This document shows positions 53,985-63,433 of a DNA stretch of 64,000 nt, in pieces. This stretch comes from Cytobacillus suaedae (lineage in GTDB: Bacteria; Bacillota; Bacilli; Bacillales; Bacillaceae_L). How positions within the stretch are numbered: the stretch's first letter is position 1; each line of letters starts with the position of its first letter. The position numbers and the translations under genes were made by a program. Location: contig CP063163.1 in assembly GCA_014960805.1 (NCBI GenBank), positions 2,994,001-3,058,000 on the forward strand. The letters are read 5' to 3'. A model generated the notes under the pieces. The model made no database searches, was not told the DNA's origin, and saw only the letters and a program-made list of their open reading frames with translations.

Positions 53985-55127
53985 ATGATTACAACTTTAC
54001 TTATTTTAAATATTTTATTTTGGACTGTGCTCCTTATCGAGGCTTCCATTGGTTATCGAATTATACATCGATTAGAGGAAGTAGAGCCCAAAATAGACGA
54101 TGGCCCTTTAGTTTCGATTATTGTCGCTGCTCGTAACGAAGAAGCTGCAATAGTAGAAAGTCTTAGGTCTTTATTCAAGCAAAAATACTCGTCCATTGAA
54201 TGGATTGTTATAAACGACCGTTCAACAGATCGTACGGGTCCACTTTTAGATAATCTCCAAAAGGAAAACAATAGATTAAAGGTTATCCATATAGAAGAAC
54301 TCCCCTCTGGATGGCTAGGCAAAAACCATGCACTTTATCAAGGGTATTTATGTTCAAAAGGAAAGTATCTACTATTTACTGATGCTGATGTTATTTTCCA
54401 GCCTGAAACGGTAAGCAAAGCCGTTCATTTTATTGAAAAACAAGGTGTTGACCATATAACAATTTCACCAAACTTATACGCAAAAGGATTTTGGCTTCAA
54501 GCATTTATCGCATTTTTCTTGTTTGGCTTTTCATTTTTTAAGCGACCATGGCGTGCAAATGTGGATCACTCTAAAATTGGAATGGGCATTGGGGCTTTCA
54601 ACCTTATTTCTCGGGAGGCTTATGAAACAATTGGCACACACCAAGAAATTGCAATGAGACCTGATGATGATTTACAGCTAGGTTATCAGATTAAATCATA
54701 TGGTTTAAGGCAGCGTGTAGTAACAGGTATCTCCTATGTAAAAGTTACATGGTATGAGACTCTTAAGGATGCTCTTATTGGTCTTGAGAAAAACACATTT
54801 GCCGGTCTACATTATCGAGTATCTATGATTTTTGTCGCAGTAATAGGTACCTTTCTTTCTCATGTGTTACCTTTCTTGACCCTGTTTACCACCAATGTAT
54901 TACAACTAGTATTAAGCATTATTACTATTTCACTTATATTCCTTTTGTATTGGCTTGTAACAAAGAGAATGACGTCTTTTTCACTAATTCATTTTATTGT
55001 TTTTCCATTAACGGCCCTGCTTTTTATTTACTCTATTTTAAGAGCTAGCTTTTTAACGTTTAAGCGTGGGGGTATTGTTTGGCGAGGAACAAAATATAGC
55101 CTAAAAGAATTACGTAAACGTCAATAA
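53985..55127 (+). CDS. Glycosyltransferase family 2, membrane-bound
   Basis: The 380-residue protein starts at ATG 53985 (MITTLLILNILFWTVLLIEA), preceded by GAAGGAAGG. After an N-terminal helix the GT-A domain has PLVSIIVAARNEEAAIVESL, WIVINDRSTDRTG and LLFTDADVIFQPETV, with a QLGYQIKSYGLRQR segment in place of the usual QXXRW. Membrane helices follow at the C-terminus. It resembles carotenoid or lipid glycosyltransferases (CrtQ-like). The acceptor is unknown. I recall no equivalent between proI and namA in B. subtilis. Confidence 0.85.
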   Translation: MITTLLILNILFWTVLLIEASIGYRIIHRLEEVEPKIDDGPLVSIIVAARNEEAAIVESLRSLFKQKYSSIEWIVINDRSTDRTGPLLDNLQKENNRLKVIHIEELPSGWLGKNHALYQGYLCSKGKYLLFTDADVIFQPETVSKAVHFIEKQGVDHITISPNLYAKGFWLQAFIAFFLFGFSFFKRPWRANVDHSKIGMGIGAFNLISREAYETIGTHQEIAMRPDDDLQLGYQIKSYGLRQRVVTGISYVKVTWYETLKDALIGLEKNTFAGLHYRVSMIFVAVIGTFLSHVLPFLTLFTTNVLQLVLSIITISLIFLLYWLVTKRMTSFSLIHFIVFPLTALLFIYSILRASFLTFKRGGIVWRGTKYSLKELRKRQ

Positions 55128-55207
55128 GCATAAGTTATGACGAATGAAACGTACGAATGATATACTTATTTAGATAAGCGAAATAGTACATAGGAGGTTT
55201 TAAAAAT

Positions 55208-56224
55208 ATGGAAACTGCATTATTTTCACCTTATACAATAAAAAACGTCACATTAAAAAATCGAATTGTTATGTCCCCAATGTGTATGTATTCTTCTCAT
55301 AATGAGGATGGGCAAGTAGAAAATTGGCATTTAACTCACTATGTAAGTCGTGCTGTTGGTCAGGTAGGATTAATCATGGTCGAAGCAACATCAGTCACTC
55401 CACAAGGTAGAATTTCTCCGCAAGACCTTGGTATTTGGAGTGATGACCATGTACCAGGTCTAAAAAAATTAGTGGATATGATTAAAGAAGCTGGGTCGAA
55501 AACATCAATTCAAATTGCACATGCTGGTCGTAAAGCAATGGTAGCTGGAGAAATTGTCGCACCATCGGCTATTGCATTCAATGAAAGAATGAAAACGCCA
55601 AAAGAGATGACAACTGAAGAAGTGAAAGAAACAGTTGTAGCTTTCCGTGAGGGTGCAAGACGTGCGAAGGAAGCAGGATTTGATATTATCGAACTTCATG
55701 GGGCACATGGATATTTAATCAACGAGTTTCTTTCACCACTTGCTAATAAACGTGAAGATGAATACGGTGGTAATTTTGATAATAGATATCGCTTTTTAAG
55801 TGAAGTAATTGATGCTGTAAAAGAGGTTTGGGATGGTCCATTATTTGTACGTGTTTCTGCAAATGATTATGACCCGAATGGTTTATCACCTGAAGATTAT
55901 GTAGAATATTCGAAGCGCATGAAAGCACAAGGTGTTGATCTTATTGATGTTAGTTCAGGTGCAGTGGTTCCAGCAGCTATCCCTGTTTTCCCAGGCTATC
56001 AAGTAGGGTTCTCTGAAACAATTAAACACGGTGCTGGTTTCGATACTGGGGCTGTAGGCTTAATTACAACGGGGAATCAAGCTGAAGAAATTCTCCGTAA
56101 CAATCGAGCTGACTTGATATTCGTCGCTAGAGAACTACTACGTGACCCATACTGGCCAAGAACCGCTGCAAAGCAACTAGGAGTAGAAATTGAAAGTCCA
56201 AAACAATATGATAGAGGATGGTAA
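55208..56224 (+). CDS. namA: NADPH dehydrogenase, old yellow enzyme family (YqjM)
   Basis: The 338-residue FMN enzyme reduces activated alkenes and nitro compounds. Landmarks are [20 protein letters not shown] with the FMN-contacting cysteine near residue 26, [31 protein letters not shown] with the substrate histidine pair, [37 protein letters not shown] and the C-terminal [15 protein letters not shown]. It matches YqjM of B. subtilis in the yqj region. GGAGG precedes the ATG. It is monocistronic. Confidence 0.95.
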   Translation: METALFSPYTIKNVTLKNRIVMSPMCMYSSHNEDGQVENWHLTHYVSRAVGQVGLIMVEATSVTPQGRISPQDLGIWSDDHVPGLKKLVDMIKEAGSKTSIQIAHAGRKAMVAGEIVAPSAIAFNERMKTPKEMTTEEVKETVVAFREGARRAKEAGFDIIELHGAHGYLINEFLSPLANKREDEYGGNFDNRYRFLSEVIDAVKEVWDGPLFVRVSANDYDPNGLSPEDYVEYSKRMKAQGVDLIDVSSGAVVPAAIPVFPGYQVGFSETIKHGAGFDTGAVGLITTGNQAEEILRNNRADLIFVARELLRDPYWPRTAAKQLGVEIESPKQYDRGW

Positions 56225-56258
56225 ATTGTTATCAAAGTCCTGCTAAGAGTTATGGGTG

Positions 56259-56385
56259 ATAAATGGTCGGCAAAACCGGTCGCTTTCCGCGGGCGGTCCG
56301 GGAGCCTCCTCGGCGCTATGCGCCTGTGGGGTCTCCCTTTGACGCGCTACTCCCGCAGGAGTCTCGCGGTTTTGCCTCCCATTTA
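56259..56385 (+). repeat. Family-1 palindromic repeat, copy G, variant arms
   Basis: The arms are ATAAATGGTCGGCAAAACCG and CGGTTTTGCCTCCCATTTAT, complementary to one another but unrelated to other copies. The core GGAGCCTCCTCGGCGC-TAT-GCGCCTGTGGGGTCTCC and CCCGCAGGAGTCTCG is conserved. It lies just after namA, before the convergent YciI-family gene. Confidence 0.83.
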
Positions 56386-56412
56386 TAATTAAGCAATCAA
56401 CACACAGCCTTA

Positions 56413-56449
56413 AAAAAGCTTCAAAGGATTCATACCCTTTGAAGCTTTT
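56413..56449 (-). terminator. Terminator after the YciI-family gene
   Basis: On the minus strand AAAAGCTTCAAAGGG pairs with CCTTTGAAGCTTTTTT across a short loop, two bases from the stop codon. Confidence 0.85.
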
Positions 56450-56450
56450 A

Positions 56451-56756
56451 CTATCTTTGTAAAGCCACTCTATATGGAAACAGTTTTGCTGTCATAATCC
56501 CTTCTCTTACAGCAGGGTCATTGTCCATTAGTTGCTTCGCTTCATCCTCTGAGTCTACTTCAAGAATAACAATCCCAAACCCCTCAGAATCCATCGTCAA
56601 TGTTCTACCTGCTAAGATTAACTTTCCTTCTCGTTGATGTGATTGCAATGAAGCAAAATGACGATTTACTATTTCATTCTCTTTCTCCGTCCAGTTTGCT
56701 TCGTCTAATAAAGGAGGTATTAGCTTTAGTTGATATAAAAACTGCATTTTCTCCAT
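56451..56756 (-). CDS. YciI family protein
   Basis: The 101-residue protein has the ferredoxin-like YciI fold: MQFLYQLKLIPPLLDEANWT, HFASLQSHQREGKLILAGRT and EDEAKQLMDNDPAVREGIMT. The conserved histidine and aspartate (H at about 33, D at about 80) match the family's putative active site. The function is unknown. GTGAAGAGAGT precedes the first ATG; a start three codons later (MQF) is also possible. Confidence 0.85.
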   Translation of the reverse strand: MEKMQFLYQLKLIPPLLDEANWTEKENEIVNRHFASLQSHQREGKLILAGRTLTMDSEGFGIVILEVDSEDEAKQLMDNDPAVREGIMTAKLFPYRVALQR

Positions 56757-56890
56757 ACTCTCTTCACCCTTTGTTACTGATTCATATTAATTTTGCTATT
56801 CAATCAGTTATCTCCTACTAAATCTGATAGCATAATCGAATATATTTCTTGGGAAACTAACATCAAATTGGAAATAGAGGTGACTTTCTT

Positions 56891-57271
56891 ATGACTGAGA
56901 ATTTAGTCAATGCTATGAGTGAAGAAGTAAAAGAAAGAATTCAATCCGAAATCAATGGCATGACTTTTACAAAAAACTTCCGTTCGGCTTCTGCTGAAGA
57001 ATGGTACATATTCCTTCCTTCCTATATCGACCCTAGGACAGGCGGTGCTGCTGGAAAAGCGATTGTACATTATAACCTCTATGGGAATAAAGACATTTAT
57101 ATTAATACAACAATTATTTATGATGCCTTAGAGCTTCACAACCCAGAGTTACATCAACTGGTTTATGCAATATCTGAAGAAGTCGTTAATCGTCTCGTAG
57201 GTTATGCTAATACACTACTATCTGTACATGCTGGTGAAAATTCATATGATGCTGTATATAATAATTCTTAA
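56891..57271 (+). CDS. Hypothetical protein, 126 residues
   Basis: I do not recognise this protein. It begins MTENLVNAMSEEVKERIQSE and looks soluble with alpha/beta character. The middle (SAEEWYIFLPSYIDPRTGGA, IVHYNLYGNKDIYINTTIIY) could form a beta sheet, and the C-terminus is helical (LHQLVYAISEEVVNRLVGYA). GAGGTGACTTT lies upstream of the ATG, so expression is likely. It is convergent with the nitroreductase gene, whose stop is adjacent. No signal peptide is seen. Confidence 0.72.
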   Translation: MTENLVNAMSEEVKERIQSEINGMTFTKNFRSASAEEWYIFLPSYIDPRTGGAAGKAIVHYNLYGNKDIYINTTIIYDALELHNPELHQLVYAISEEVVNRLVGYANTLLSVHAGENSYDAVYNNS

Positions 57272-58021
57272 CTAATCTTTCAAAAAACCTTTGCTATTTA
57301 CGAAGTCCTTCATATACAAACGGGAAGGATTACTTAACATTTTAGCCATTTGAGCAGTCCATGTGTCTGCACGTTTGCCGTTTGTTCTTTCAGTATAATA
57401 GGCCGAAATCACTTCATTATACTCTTCTAATTGCTGTACGTATGTATTTGAATCCTGTTGATAAGTGTCTTCATGATATATATGTTCAAAGGGTAGTCTT
57501 GGTTTTTGATCATGTTGCCCAGCTGGATATCCAACAGCTATTCCAAACAGTGGAATAACGTAGCTCGGTGTGTTCAGTAAAGAACTTACTTCTTCAAGAT
57601 TATTTCTAAGACCACCGATGTAACAAGCTCCTAGTCCCATGGATTCAGCAGCCAATACTGCATTTTGAGATGCTAGTGCAGCATCAATTAAGGTAACCAT
57701 AAATTTCTCTGTACTCCCCAATGATTTAGCTAATTCTTTATTCTCCATCTTAGCAATAACCTCATGACGATGCAGATCTGCACAAAAAACAAAGAAGTGA
57801 CCGCTTTCCGCTACATAAGATTGGTTTCCAGAAAGCTCAGCTAGTTTTTGTTTCTTTTCACTACTTTTTACACCAATAATTGAATAGGCTTGAATGAAGC
57901 TAGAGGTTGAAGCTGCTTGTGCACACTCAACAATTTGCTTGATTTGATCATTTGAAAGAGGGCGGTCTTCAAATTTGCGAATCGACCGATGATTAAGAAT
58001 TGTATTTAGAACATCGTTCAT
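57272..58021 (-). CDS. NADPH-dependent nitroreductase, NfsA/NfrA type
   Basis: The 249-residue flavoprotein begins MNDVLNTILNHRSIRKFEDR with the FMN-binding HRSIRKF. QAASTSSFIQAYSIIGVKS and AAESMGLGACYIGGLRNN, then PLFGIAVGYPAGQHDQKPRL, match the NfsA/NfrA subfamily. It reduces nitro compounds, quinones or flavins, as known for NfrA1/YcnD in B. subtilis. AGGGGATGATC precedes the ATG. Confidence 0.9.
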   Translation of the reverse strand: MNDVLNTILNHRSIRKFEDRPLSNDQIKQIVECAQAASTSSFIQAYSIIGVKSSEKKQKLAELSGNQSYVAESGHFFVFCADLHRHEVIAKMENKELAKSLGSTEKFMVTLIDAALASQNAVLAAESMGLGACYIGGLRNNLEEVSSLLNTPSYVIPLFGIAVGYPAGQHDQKPRLPFEHIYHEDTYQQDSNTYVQQLEEYNEVISAYYTERTNGKRADTWTAQMAKMLSNPSRLYMKDFVNSKGFLKD

Positions 58022-58043
58022 GAGATCATCCCCTAAGTTTCTA

Positions 58044-58322
58044 TTATTTTAGTTTTTTATATTCTTTGATAAAAGAAGAAGGATCTTTTTTTGTATAAAA
58101 AGAAAATAAACCTTGATTCGTGTGTAGATATAAGAAGCCATCATGCTCAGAAAGTTTCTTATATGAGACATCAAATACGTCTGGCAGAGTAAAAGTGTGT
58201 GAACTACTTACTACTACATTTTCATATAATACAAGCTTCTGCTCTTCTTCCCTAAAGCATTGTTGATTGAATTCAATCTCTCTAGTTACCTTTATGTATG
58301 GTTGTGTTGCTATAATTTCCAA
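58044..58322 (-). CDS. Hypothetical protein, about 92 residues
   Basis: A TTG start at 58322 with AAGGGGCGG seven bases upstream opens this frame (MEIIATQPYIKVTREIEFNQ). It is beta-rich: EEQKLVLYENVVVSSSHTFT and FLYLHTNQGLFSFYTKKDPS, ending in a short helix. The pattern resembles a small PH-like beta barrel; that is inference only. It lies 11 bp after the histidine phosphatase gene on the same strand, so they are probably co-transcribed. I recognise no family. Confidence 0.7.
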   Translation of the reverse strand: MEIIATQPYIKVTREIEFNQQCFREEEQKLVLYENVVVSSSHTFTLPDVFDVSYKKLSEHDGFLYLHTNQGLFSFYTKKDPSSFIKEYKKLK

Positions 58323-58333
58323 GATACCGCCCC

Positions 58334-58876
58334 TTAGGTCCAAATGCGTTTTACTGTAGTATCTTTACCCTGAATCACTACCTTATAAACATCTGGATTA
58401 CTCATTGACTTCCATTCTTCAAACCCAAACCGGTTATCAAATGTTTTTAGCATTAATGTCGTCAAGTTCCCGTGACTAACAACAATAATATTATCTTTGT
58501 CACTCATTAGTAATTCATCAATTACTTCTGTTGAGCGGTTTATCGCCTGGTTTGAGGATTCTCCACCTTCACAAAATAAATCTAAATCCTCAAAACTCAG
58601 TCTCAATTTCTCAAGCCAATCTTCTAATACACCTGAACATAAAACCCGCTCTCCAAGCCTCTCATCCGTTTCAATGTTAAGTTGTCTTGAAGAGGCCAAC
58701 AGCTCAATTGATTGCACTGCACGAACATAAGGACTTGAAATAATAAAATCAATTGGTTTATCGGCGAAAAATCGTTCTAATTGTTGCGCTTGCTCTCTTC
58801 CTTCTTCAGTTAACTTTGCTTCAAATGGCTGTCCTTCTGCAGAACAATGTCTTATAAAATAAAGTGTTTTTTCCAT
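58334..58876 (-). CDS. Histidine phosphatase family protein
   Basis: The 180-residue protein has the phosphoglycerate mutase-like catalytic motif LYFIRHCSAEG with H at about 10; the usual RHG is RHC here. DFIISSPYVRAVQSIELLA, the acid/base region and VVSHGNLTTLML with the second histidine are present. The start is ATG 58876 after GGGGGAG. It lies 14 bp after rnz. The substrate is unknown. Confidence 0.86.
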   Translation of the reverse strand: MEKTLYFIRHCSAEGQPFEAKLTEEGREQAQQLERFFADKPIDFIISSPYVRAVQSIELLASSRQLNIETDERLGERVLCSGVLEDWLEKLRLSFEDLDLFCEGGESSNQAINRSTEVIDELLMSDKDNIIVVSHGNLTTLMLKTFDNRFGFEEWKSMSNPDVYKVVIQGKDTTVKRIWT

Positions 58877-58890
58877 CTTTAACTCCCCCA

Positions 58891-59814
58891 TTACACTCTA
58901 GGCAAACTATACCTCATAAAATCTTGGGCAAGATATGAATTTTCAAAGATAGCCTTTGCTTCGATTAGTAGCTGGCTACTAGATTCCTTTTGATACCTAG
59001 AGCTAATGTGCGTCATGATAAGGCTCTTAACCCTTGCCTTAGAAGCGATTGTAGCTGCTTGCTTTGTTGTAGAATGAAAATAATCATGCGCTAACTCTAT
59101 TTCCTCTCCACTAAAGGTTGCTTCATGGACTAATAAATCTGCATCTTCAGACAAAGTAATGCTATTCTTACATTCTCTCGTATCACCTAGAATCGTAATA
59201 ATTCTTCCTTTTTGCGGAGGACCTACAAATTCTTTACCATCTAAGATTCTACCATCTTCAAGCTCAACGGTTTCTCCTGCCTTGAGCCTTTGAAAAATTG
59301 GGCCAGGAGATACATTTTCGGCCTTCAACTTATCCACAAGTAAAGTTCCAGGCAGATCCTTTTCAACGATACGATACCCGTATGAGGTTATGCCATGCTC
59401 CAATTTTCCAGCAATAACACTAAATTGTTCATCCTCAAAGATTAGCCCTTCCTCAACCTCAACAACCTCTACTGGATATCTCAGGTGCGTAGAACTAACC
59501 CGCAAAGAGACATCGATAAACTCCTTAATTCCTTTTGGCCCGTATATGGTTAACAGAGAGTCTCCTCCTTGAAATGAACGACTTCCTAGTAACCCAGGTA
59601 AACCAAAAATATGATCTCCATGTAAATGAGTGATAAATATTTTCTCGATTCTTCTTGGTCGAATGGACGTGTGTAGTATTTGGTGTTGTGTCGCTTCACC
59701 ACAATCAAACAACCAAGTCGCCCCTCGTTCTTCTACTAATTGTAAAGCAATAGCCGTAACATTCCGCTCTTTTGCAGGAACACCAGCACCTGTTCCTAAA
59801 AACACGATTTCCAC
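58891..59814 (-). CDS. rnz: Ribonuclease Z
   Basis: RNase Z cuts the 3' trailer from tRNA precursors that lack CCA. The 307-residue protein has the zinc motif [15 protein letters not shown] (H63, H65, D67, H68), [18 protein letters not shown] at the N-terminus, a flexible arm, and [20 protein letters not shown] with [15 protein letters not shown]. It starts at GTG 59814, right next to the upstream stop, with GGAGGATG upstream. The B. subtilis order rnz (yqjK)-zwf is interrupted here by three genes. Confidence 0.95.
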   Translation of the reverse strand: MEIVFLGTGAGVPAKERNVTAIALQLVEERGATWLFDCGEATQHQILHTSIRPRRIEKIFITHLHGDHIFGLPGLLGSRSFQGGDSLLTIYGPKGIKEFIDVSLRVSSTHLRYPVEVVEVEEGLIFEDEQFSVIAGKLEHGITSYGYRIVEKDLPGTLLVDKLKAENVSPGPIFQRLKAGETVELEDGRILDGKEFVGPPQKGRIITILGDTRECKNSITLSEDADLLVHEATFSGEEIELAHDYFHSTTKQAATIASKARVKSLIMTHISSRYQKESSSQLLIEAKAIFENSYLAQDFMRYSLPRV

Positions 59815-61050
59815 TTAAACATCCTCCTGCTTATTATCCATTTCAATCATCCTATGTTTTAGTTCCGTTATGAGCTGAGTATATCTGTCTTGTTCTTCCT
59901 TACTTAAGGATGCTTCAGCATAGCGTACTTTTTCGTAGTCTTTTATTACTTCCGTATATTCATTAAGATGTACGCGGTCAAACCATTGCTCTACTGTTTC
60001 AGAATTTTCCCTACCCTTTTTTTTCTTTGCTCCTACTTTTTCTAGTTCATAAAAAAGTTTTCTAACCAGATCCTTAGGTGGCTTCTGCTTTCTTTTAAAA
60101 TTAGATTGTCCAGGCTTCATCAAATCGGTCACTGTAGTTCGAATGATTAATGATTCATCTCCAGGGTTTTCGCGTTTCACAAGATTTCTGTACTTTTTCC
60201 AAATTAAATAAAATGCAATGGCTGCAATCGTTACTGTTATGAATGCCCACAAAGTTGACAAATCAAGTGGCTCTCGGTTTCCGAGGTCCTCCATTAATTC
60301 CTGTAGGACAGGATCTTCTTCCCCCACAGGAGTCTGATTAACTTTATTATAAGCATCTTGAAAGAATTCAAGACTTAATAGCCAATAGAGTAAAGGCATG
60401 AATGGAATACTTAACAGAATAAAAATTGATTTTAAAAGAAAAAAGAATGACCATTTAATCCCAGGTAACGCAACAGTTAGTATGGCAATACCACCTAACG
60501 CTATACCCAGCATTTTTACTAGCCAAGTTGTTTGTTTTTTTCTTGTGTCCTCATTGGAAAAAGAAGAAACTAGCAATGTCTTCATAAAGCGACCAACGAT
60601 TAATAGCATAAAATGAAAAGCTACTAGAATAAGGATTAGGTTTTTATGTGGGTATTCTGTTAGAGAAGCCATAATATACAATACGACACCTAAACAGAAA
60701 ACAACACCTATTACCTTCGCCTCATTCTGACGATCTGCTTCATTTACGAGAGTTGGAATACGCCAAAGCATAAAACCAGCCATAAATAATAGCGGTCCAA
60801 AAGGGATCTTAAGGATATATCCTATAAGAATTATAATTATGGCTGAGATTAGAAAGGTTAAGTTTGACTGTGCCTTTAACTTTAAAAAGATGAAAAAAAC
60901 CAGGCATCCACCAATACCTAACAGTACTAGAAAAGGAACAATTGGTTGTATTGTATTTGAAAATATAGTAAAAACAAATAGAAAAATATAGAGCAAGTAT
61001 GTTTCCATTGTATAATGATATATTCTTAAAAATGAATCCCGCTTATTCAT
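59815..61050 (-). CDS. Membrane protein with C-terminal DUF4129-like domain
   Basis: The 411-residue protein has about six to eight hydrophobic helices in its first 230 residues, then another near 270, and a cytoplasmic C-terminal region (RKLFYELEKVGAKKKKGREN, SETVEQWFDRVHLNEYTEVI). That tail resembles DUF4129, usually attached to transglutaminase proteins beside DUF58. No transglutaminase Cys-His-Asp triad is visible. It overlaps the DUF58 gene by four bases. The function is unknown. Confidence 0.78.
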   Translation of the reverse strand: MNKRDSFLRIYHYTMETYLLYIFLFVFTIFSNTIQPIVPFLVLLGIGGCLVFFIFLKLKAQSNLTFLISAIIIILIGYILKIPFGPLLFMAGFMLWRIPTLVNEADRQNEAKVIGVVFCLGVVLYIMASLTEYPHKNLILILVAFHFMLLIVGRFMKTLLVSSFSNEDTRKKQTTWLVKMLGIALGGIAILTVALPGIKWSFFFLLKSIFILLSIPFMPLLYWLLSLEFFQDAYNKVNQTPVGEEDPVLQELMEDLGNREPLDLSTLWAFITVTIAAIAFYLIWKKYRNLVKRENPGDESLIIRTTVTDLMKPGQSNFKRKQKPPKDLVRKLFYELEKVGAKKKKGRENSETVEQWFDRVHLNEYTEVIKDYEKVRYAEASLSKEEQDRYTQLITELKHRMIEMDNKQEDV

Positions 61051-62255
61051 TTTACCACCTCCCTCTCTTTTTCCTTTGTGTGGGAAGGAAGCAATTTCAC
61101 AATGTAGCCCTTCTCATCTTGTATACTTAGCGTATAGTTTTCAATTCCTTTTCTTGAGAATCTGCTGTATATGCTTTCTACACTCTCTGTAACTGGTCCA
61201 CAAGTTATTGTGAAAGGAGTTAGTTTATAATGCTTTTCTATGTATCTTAGCATGCGATCAAAAGGGACTAACACAGATAGTTTATTCACTCTAGCTAGCA
61301 TTTCTAGTGCTTTTGCTAACTGCTCTTTCCCACTTCCCAATGGAAGATGGTAAATTGGGGTCTTCGACGATGGTCTAGTATTTATATAAATCTGAAACTC
61401 TCGATTTTGCTTTGTTACAACATGAGCAATGTAGGCTACATGACTTAACACTTCTTCGAGATTTCCAATTACTCCATTGTCTTCTTTTAGATTAATAACC
61501 AATGTTAAGGCATTTTGTGAGGTTGGTTCTAGTATCTTTGTTTGTAACTTAGAAGTTCTAGCAGTCGCCTTCCAATGTAGTCGATTGAAAGGGTCAGTCT
61601 GAAGATAATCTCTTGTACCAATGGTTGAAGATTGATTTACAAAAAGAGAACTTCGATTAAAATGAGTCCCACTTTCCTTAGGTACCATTTGATTAAACCC
61701 TATAACCGGTAAAAGATTTGGATAGATAATGATTTCATGATTGATCCCAACTTTGTTTTCTAATAGTGCAAAGCCAAATCCAAAAGGATGATGAATCATC
61801 AAGTTCATTTTCCGAATACGAGCCACTCCCCTCATTTCAGCGATGAGTGGGATATGTATTTCTAGTTCTTCTCTACCCGACACAGAAATCGGAATACTAA
61901 TCTCAAGTTGGTTTTTTATGACAGATGAATGGTAATTCTCAGTACTAACAATATTATCTATTGTTATCCGCAATTGAGCATTAATAATAGGCAAACGTCC
62001 ATAATGAATAAATCGCAATTTCAAATTACCGTCTTCCCCTGCGAACAACTTTAACCGCTGCTTTTCAAGGTCCATTACTAACTCATTTGCGACATACCTC
62101 ATATATAACTTACTAGCAAAATCAAACACAATAAAAAAACAAGCAAAAACGAAAAGCAAAATAGACTCTGTATACAAACTCGCCCCTAAGAGGATCCATG
62201 CAAAAAATGCTAGAAAATTTAATAGTTTATTTTCAACAACTTGTTTATGCCACAT
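61047..62255 (-). CDS. DUF58 domain protein
   Basis: The 402-residue protein starts with two membrane helices (NFLAFFAWILLGASLYTESI) followed by a cytoplasmic domain. The DUF58 signature is IGTRDYLQTDPFNRLHWKAT plus ARTSKLQTK. The family usually partners with a MoxR AAA ATPase and a transglutaminase protein; here only a DUF4129-like protein is adjacent and no MoxR gene is upstream. AAAGGAG precedes the ATG. A role in envelope processes is inference. Confidence 0.84.
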   Translation of the reverse strand: MWHKQVVENKLLNFLAFFAWILLGASLYTESILLFVFACFFIVFDFASKLYMRYVANELVMDLEKQRLKLFAGEDGNLKLRFIHYGRLPIINAQLRITIDNIVSTENYHSSVIKNQLEISIPISVSGREELEIHIPLIAEMRGVARIRKMNLMIHHPFGFGFALLENKVGINHEIIIYPNLLPVIGFNQMVPKESGTHFNRSSLFVNQSSTIGTRDYLQTDPFNRLHWKATARTSKLQTKILEPTSQNALTLVINLKEDNGVIGNLEEVLSHVAYIAHVVTKQNREFQIYINTRPSSKTPIYHLPLGSGKEQLAKALEMLARVNKLSVLVPFDRMLRYIEKHYKLTPFTITCGPVTESVESIYSRFSRKGIENYTLSIQDEKGYIVKLLPSHTKEKEREVVK

Positions 62256-62496
62256 TTGTAAACTCCTTTAAGTATTAGCTTCATTATTGCTTATTATTGA
62301 ATTTAGCACTATGCTGATTTCAGTTGAAATCAGTTTAACAGTGTCTAGATGTTAACTATTCTTATTATAAACGAAGTGCATCGCTTTTTTAAGAAAATTT
62401 CAAATTCATTTATTGATATCAGAAGAGTAGTAAAGATTGTGTGGATATGTTTATACTTAGAAAATAATGATATTTTAATAAAAGGAGCATATGAAC

Positions 62497-63336
62497 ATGA
62501 AATTGCTACCAAAGGTGATTGTATTTGACCTAGATGGAACATTATATGAAGATATACATCACTTTAATTTTTACGCAGAAAGATTAAGGGACAAGCTCCC
62601 CCTAGAAAAGCAAGAAATATTCTGGAAAGAATACAAGCTTGCCGAGCAAGGTGAGCATACCTTACGAATTGGAAGAGTATATGATGTAGCAAAAGATTTA
62701 GTGTTAGTACAACAGGATGGAATGGTAAAGGAAGCTTTTAAATGGGATGGAACGGCTCTAACACAGGAAGAAGTACATCACTTGTATCCTGAACAAATTA
62801 CAATAGACTTAGAATCCATGTTAAGTATCGGCGACCTTTGGTGGGTACCTGCCTGCGTAGCGTTTCATCATGGCTTAAGCGGTGAAAGTGGACATCAATC
62901 ATTCTTAGAGACAAGAGAGTTTATGATGACGCCAGAATTTAAAATGAATCAAATAACAGACTTTAAAGAAATGCTCCAGGATCTAAGAGAACATGGAGTA
63001 AAATTGGTCCTATTAACGAACAGCCCAGAACCAGATAGTGAAGTGATTCTAACTAAGCTAGATTTACAAACTGTCTTTCATAAAAAAATATTTAATGGTA
63101 AAAAGCCAACACTCACTTCAAAACGATTCGAAGAGATTGCACTTACTTTTAATGTAAAATATAACGTGATTCTAAGTGTTGGTGACAACTGGATAAATGA
63201 GATTTTACCTGCACAAAAGCTAGGATGCTCAACGATTCTAATAGATCCACACCATATAAGTACGGATGAGTCCGCAGACATTGTTGTAGAAACGATGACT
63301 CAAGCTATTCCTTTCTTTAAAAAAATAATTGAGTAA
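62497..63336 (+). CDS. HAD family hydrolase
   Basis: The 279-residue protein has the HAD motifs: VIVFDLDGTLYED (motif I with nucleophile aspartate), VLLTNSP (motif II), a lysine in FNGKKPTLTSKR, and SVGDNWINEILPAQKLG (motif IV). I prefer ATG 62497, nine bases after AAAGGAG, over ATG 62491. The insertion between motifs I and II (about residues 20-170) is large and would form a cap. The substrate is unknown. The upstream gap of about 240 bp includes a small hairpin at 62313-62333 and no gene. Confidence 0.85.
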   Translation: MKLLPKVIVFDLDGTLYEDIHHFNFYAERLRDKLPLEKQEIFWKEYKLAEQGEHTLRIGRVYDVAKDLVLVQQDGMVKEAFKWDGTALTQEEVHHLYPEQITIDLESMLSIGDLWWVPACVAFHHGLSGESGHQSFLETREFMMTPEFKMNQITDFKEMLQDLREHGVKLVLLTNSPEPDSEVILTKLDLQTVFHKKIFNGKKPTLTSKRFEEIALTFNVKYNVILSVGDNWINEILPAQKLGCSTILIDPHHISTDESADIVVETMTQAIPFFKKIIE

Positions 63337-63433
63337 CCTTGTCCCCGAAGGATTGATTTAATACAGTAAAACATCTAAAATTAAGTATTTGAGCAGGCAT
63401 ATTAATGAAGATACTAAAAGTGAGGTTCTTTAC

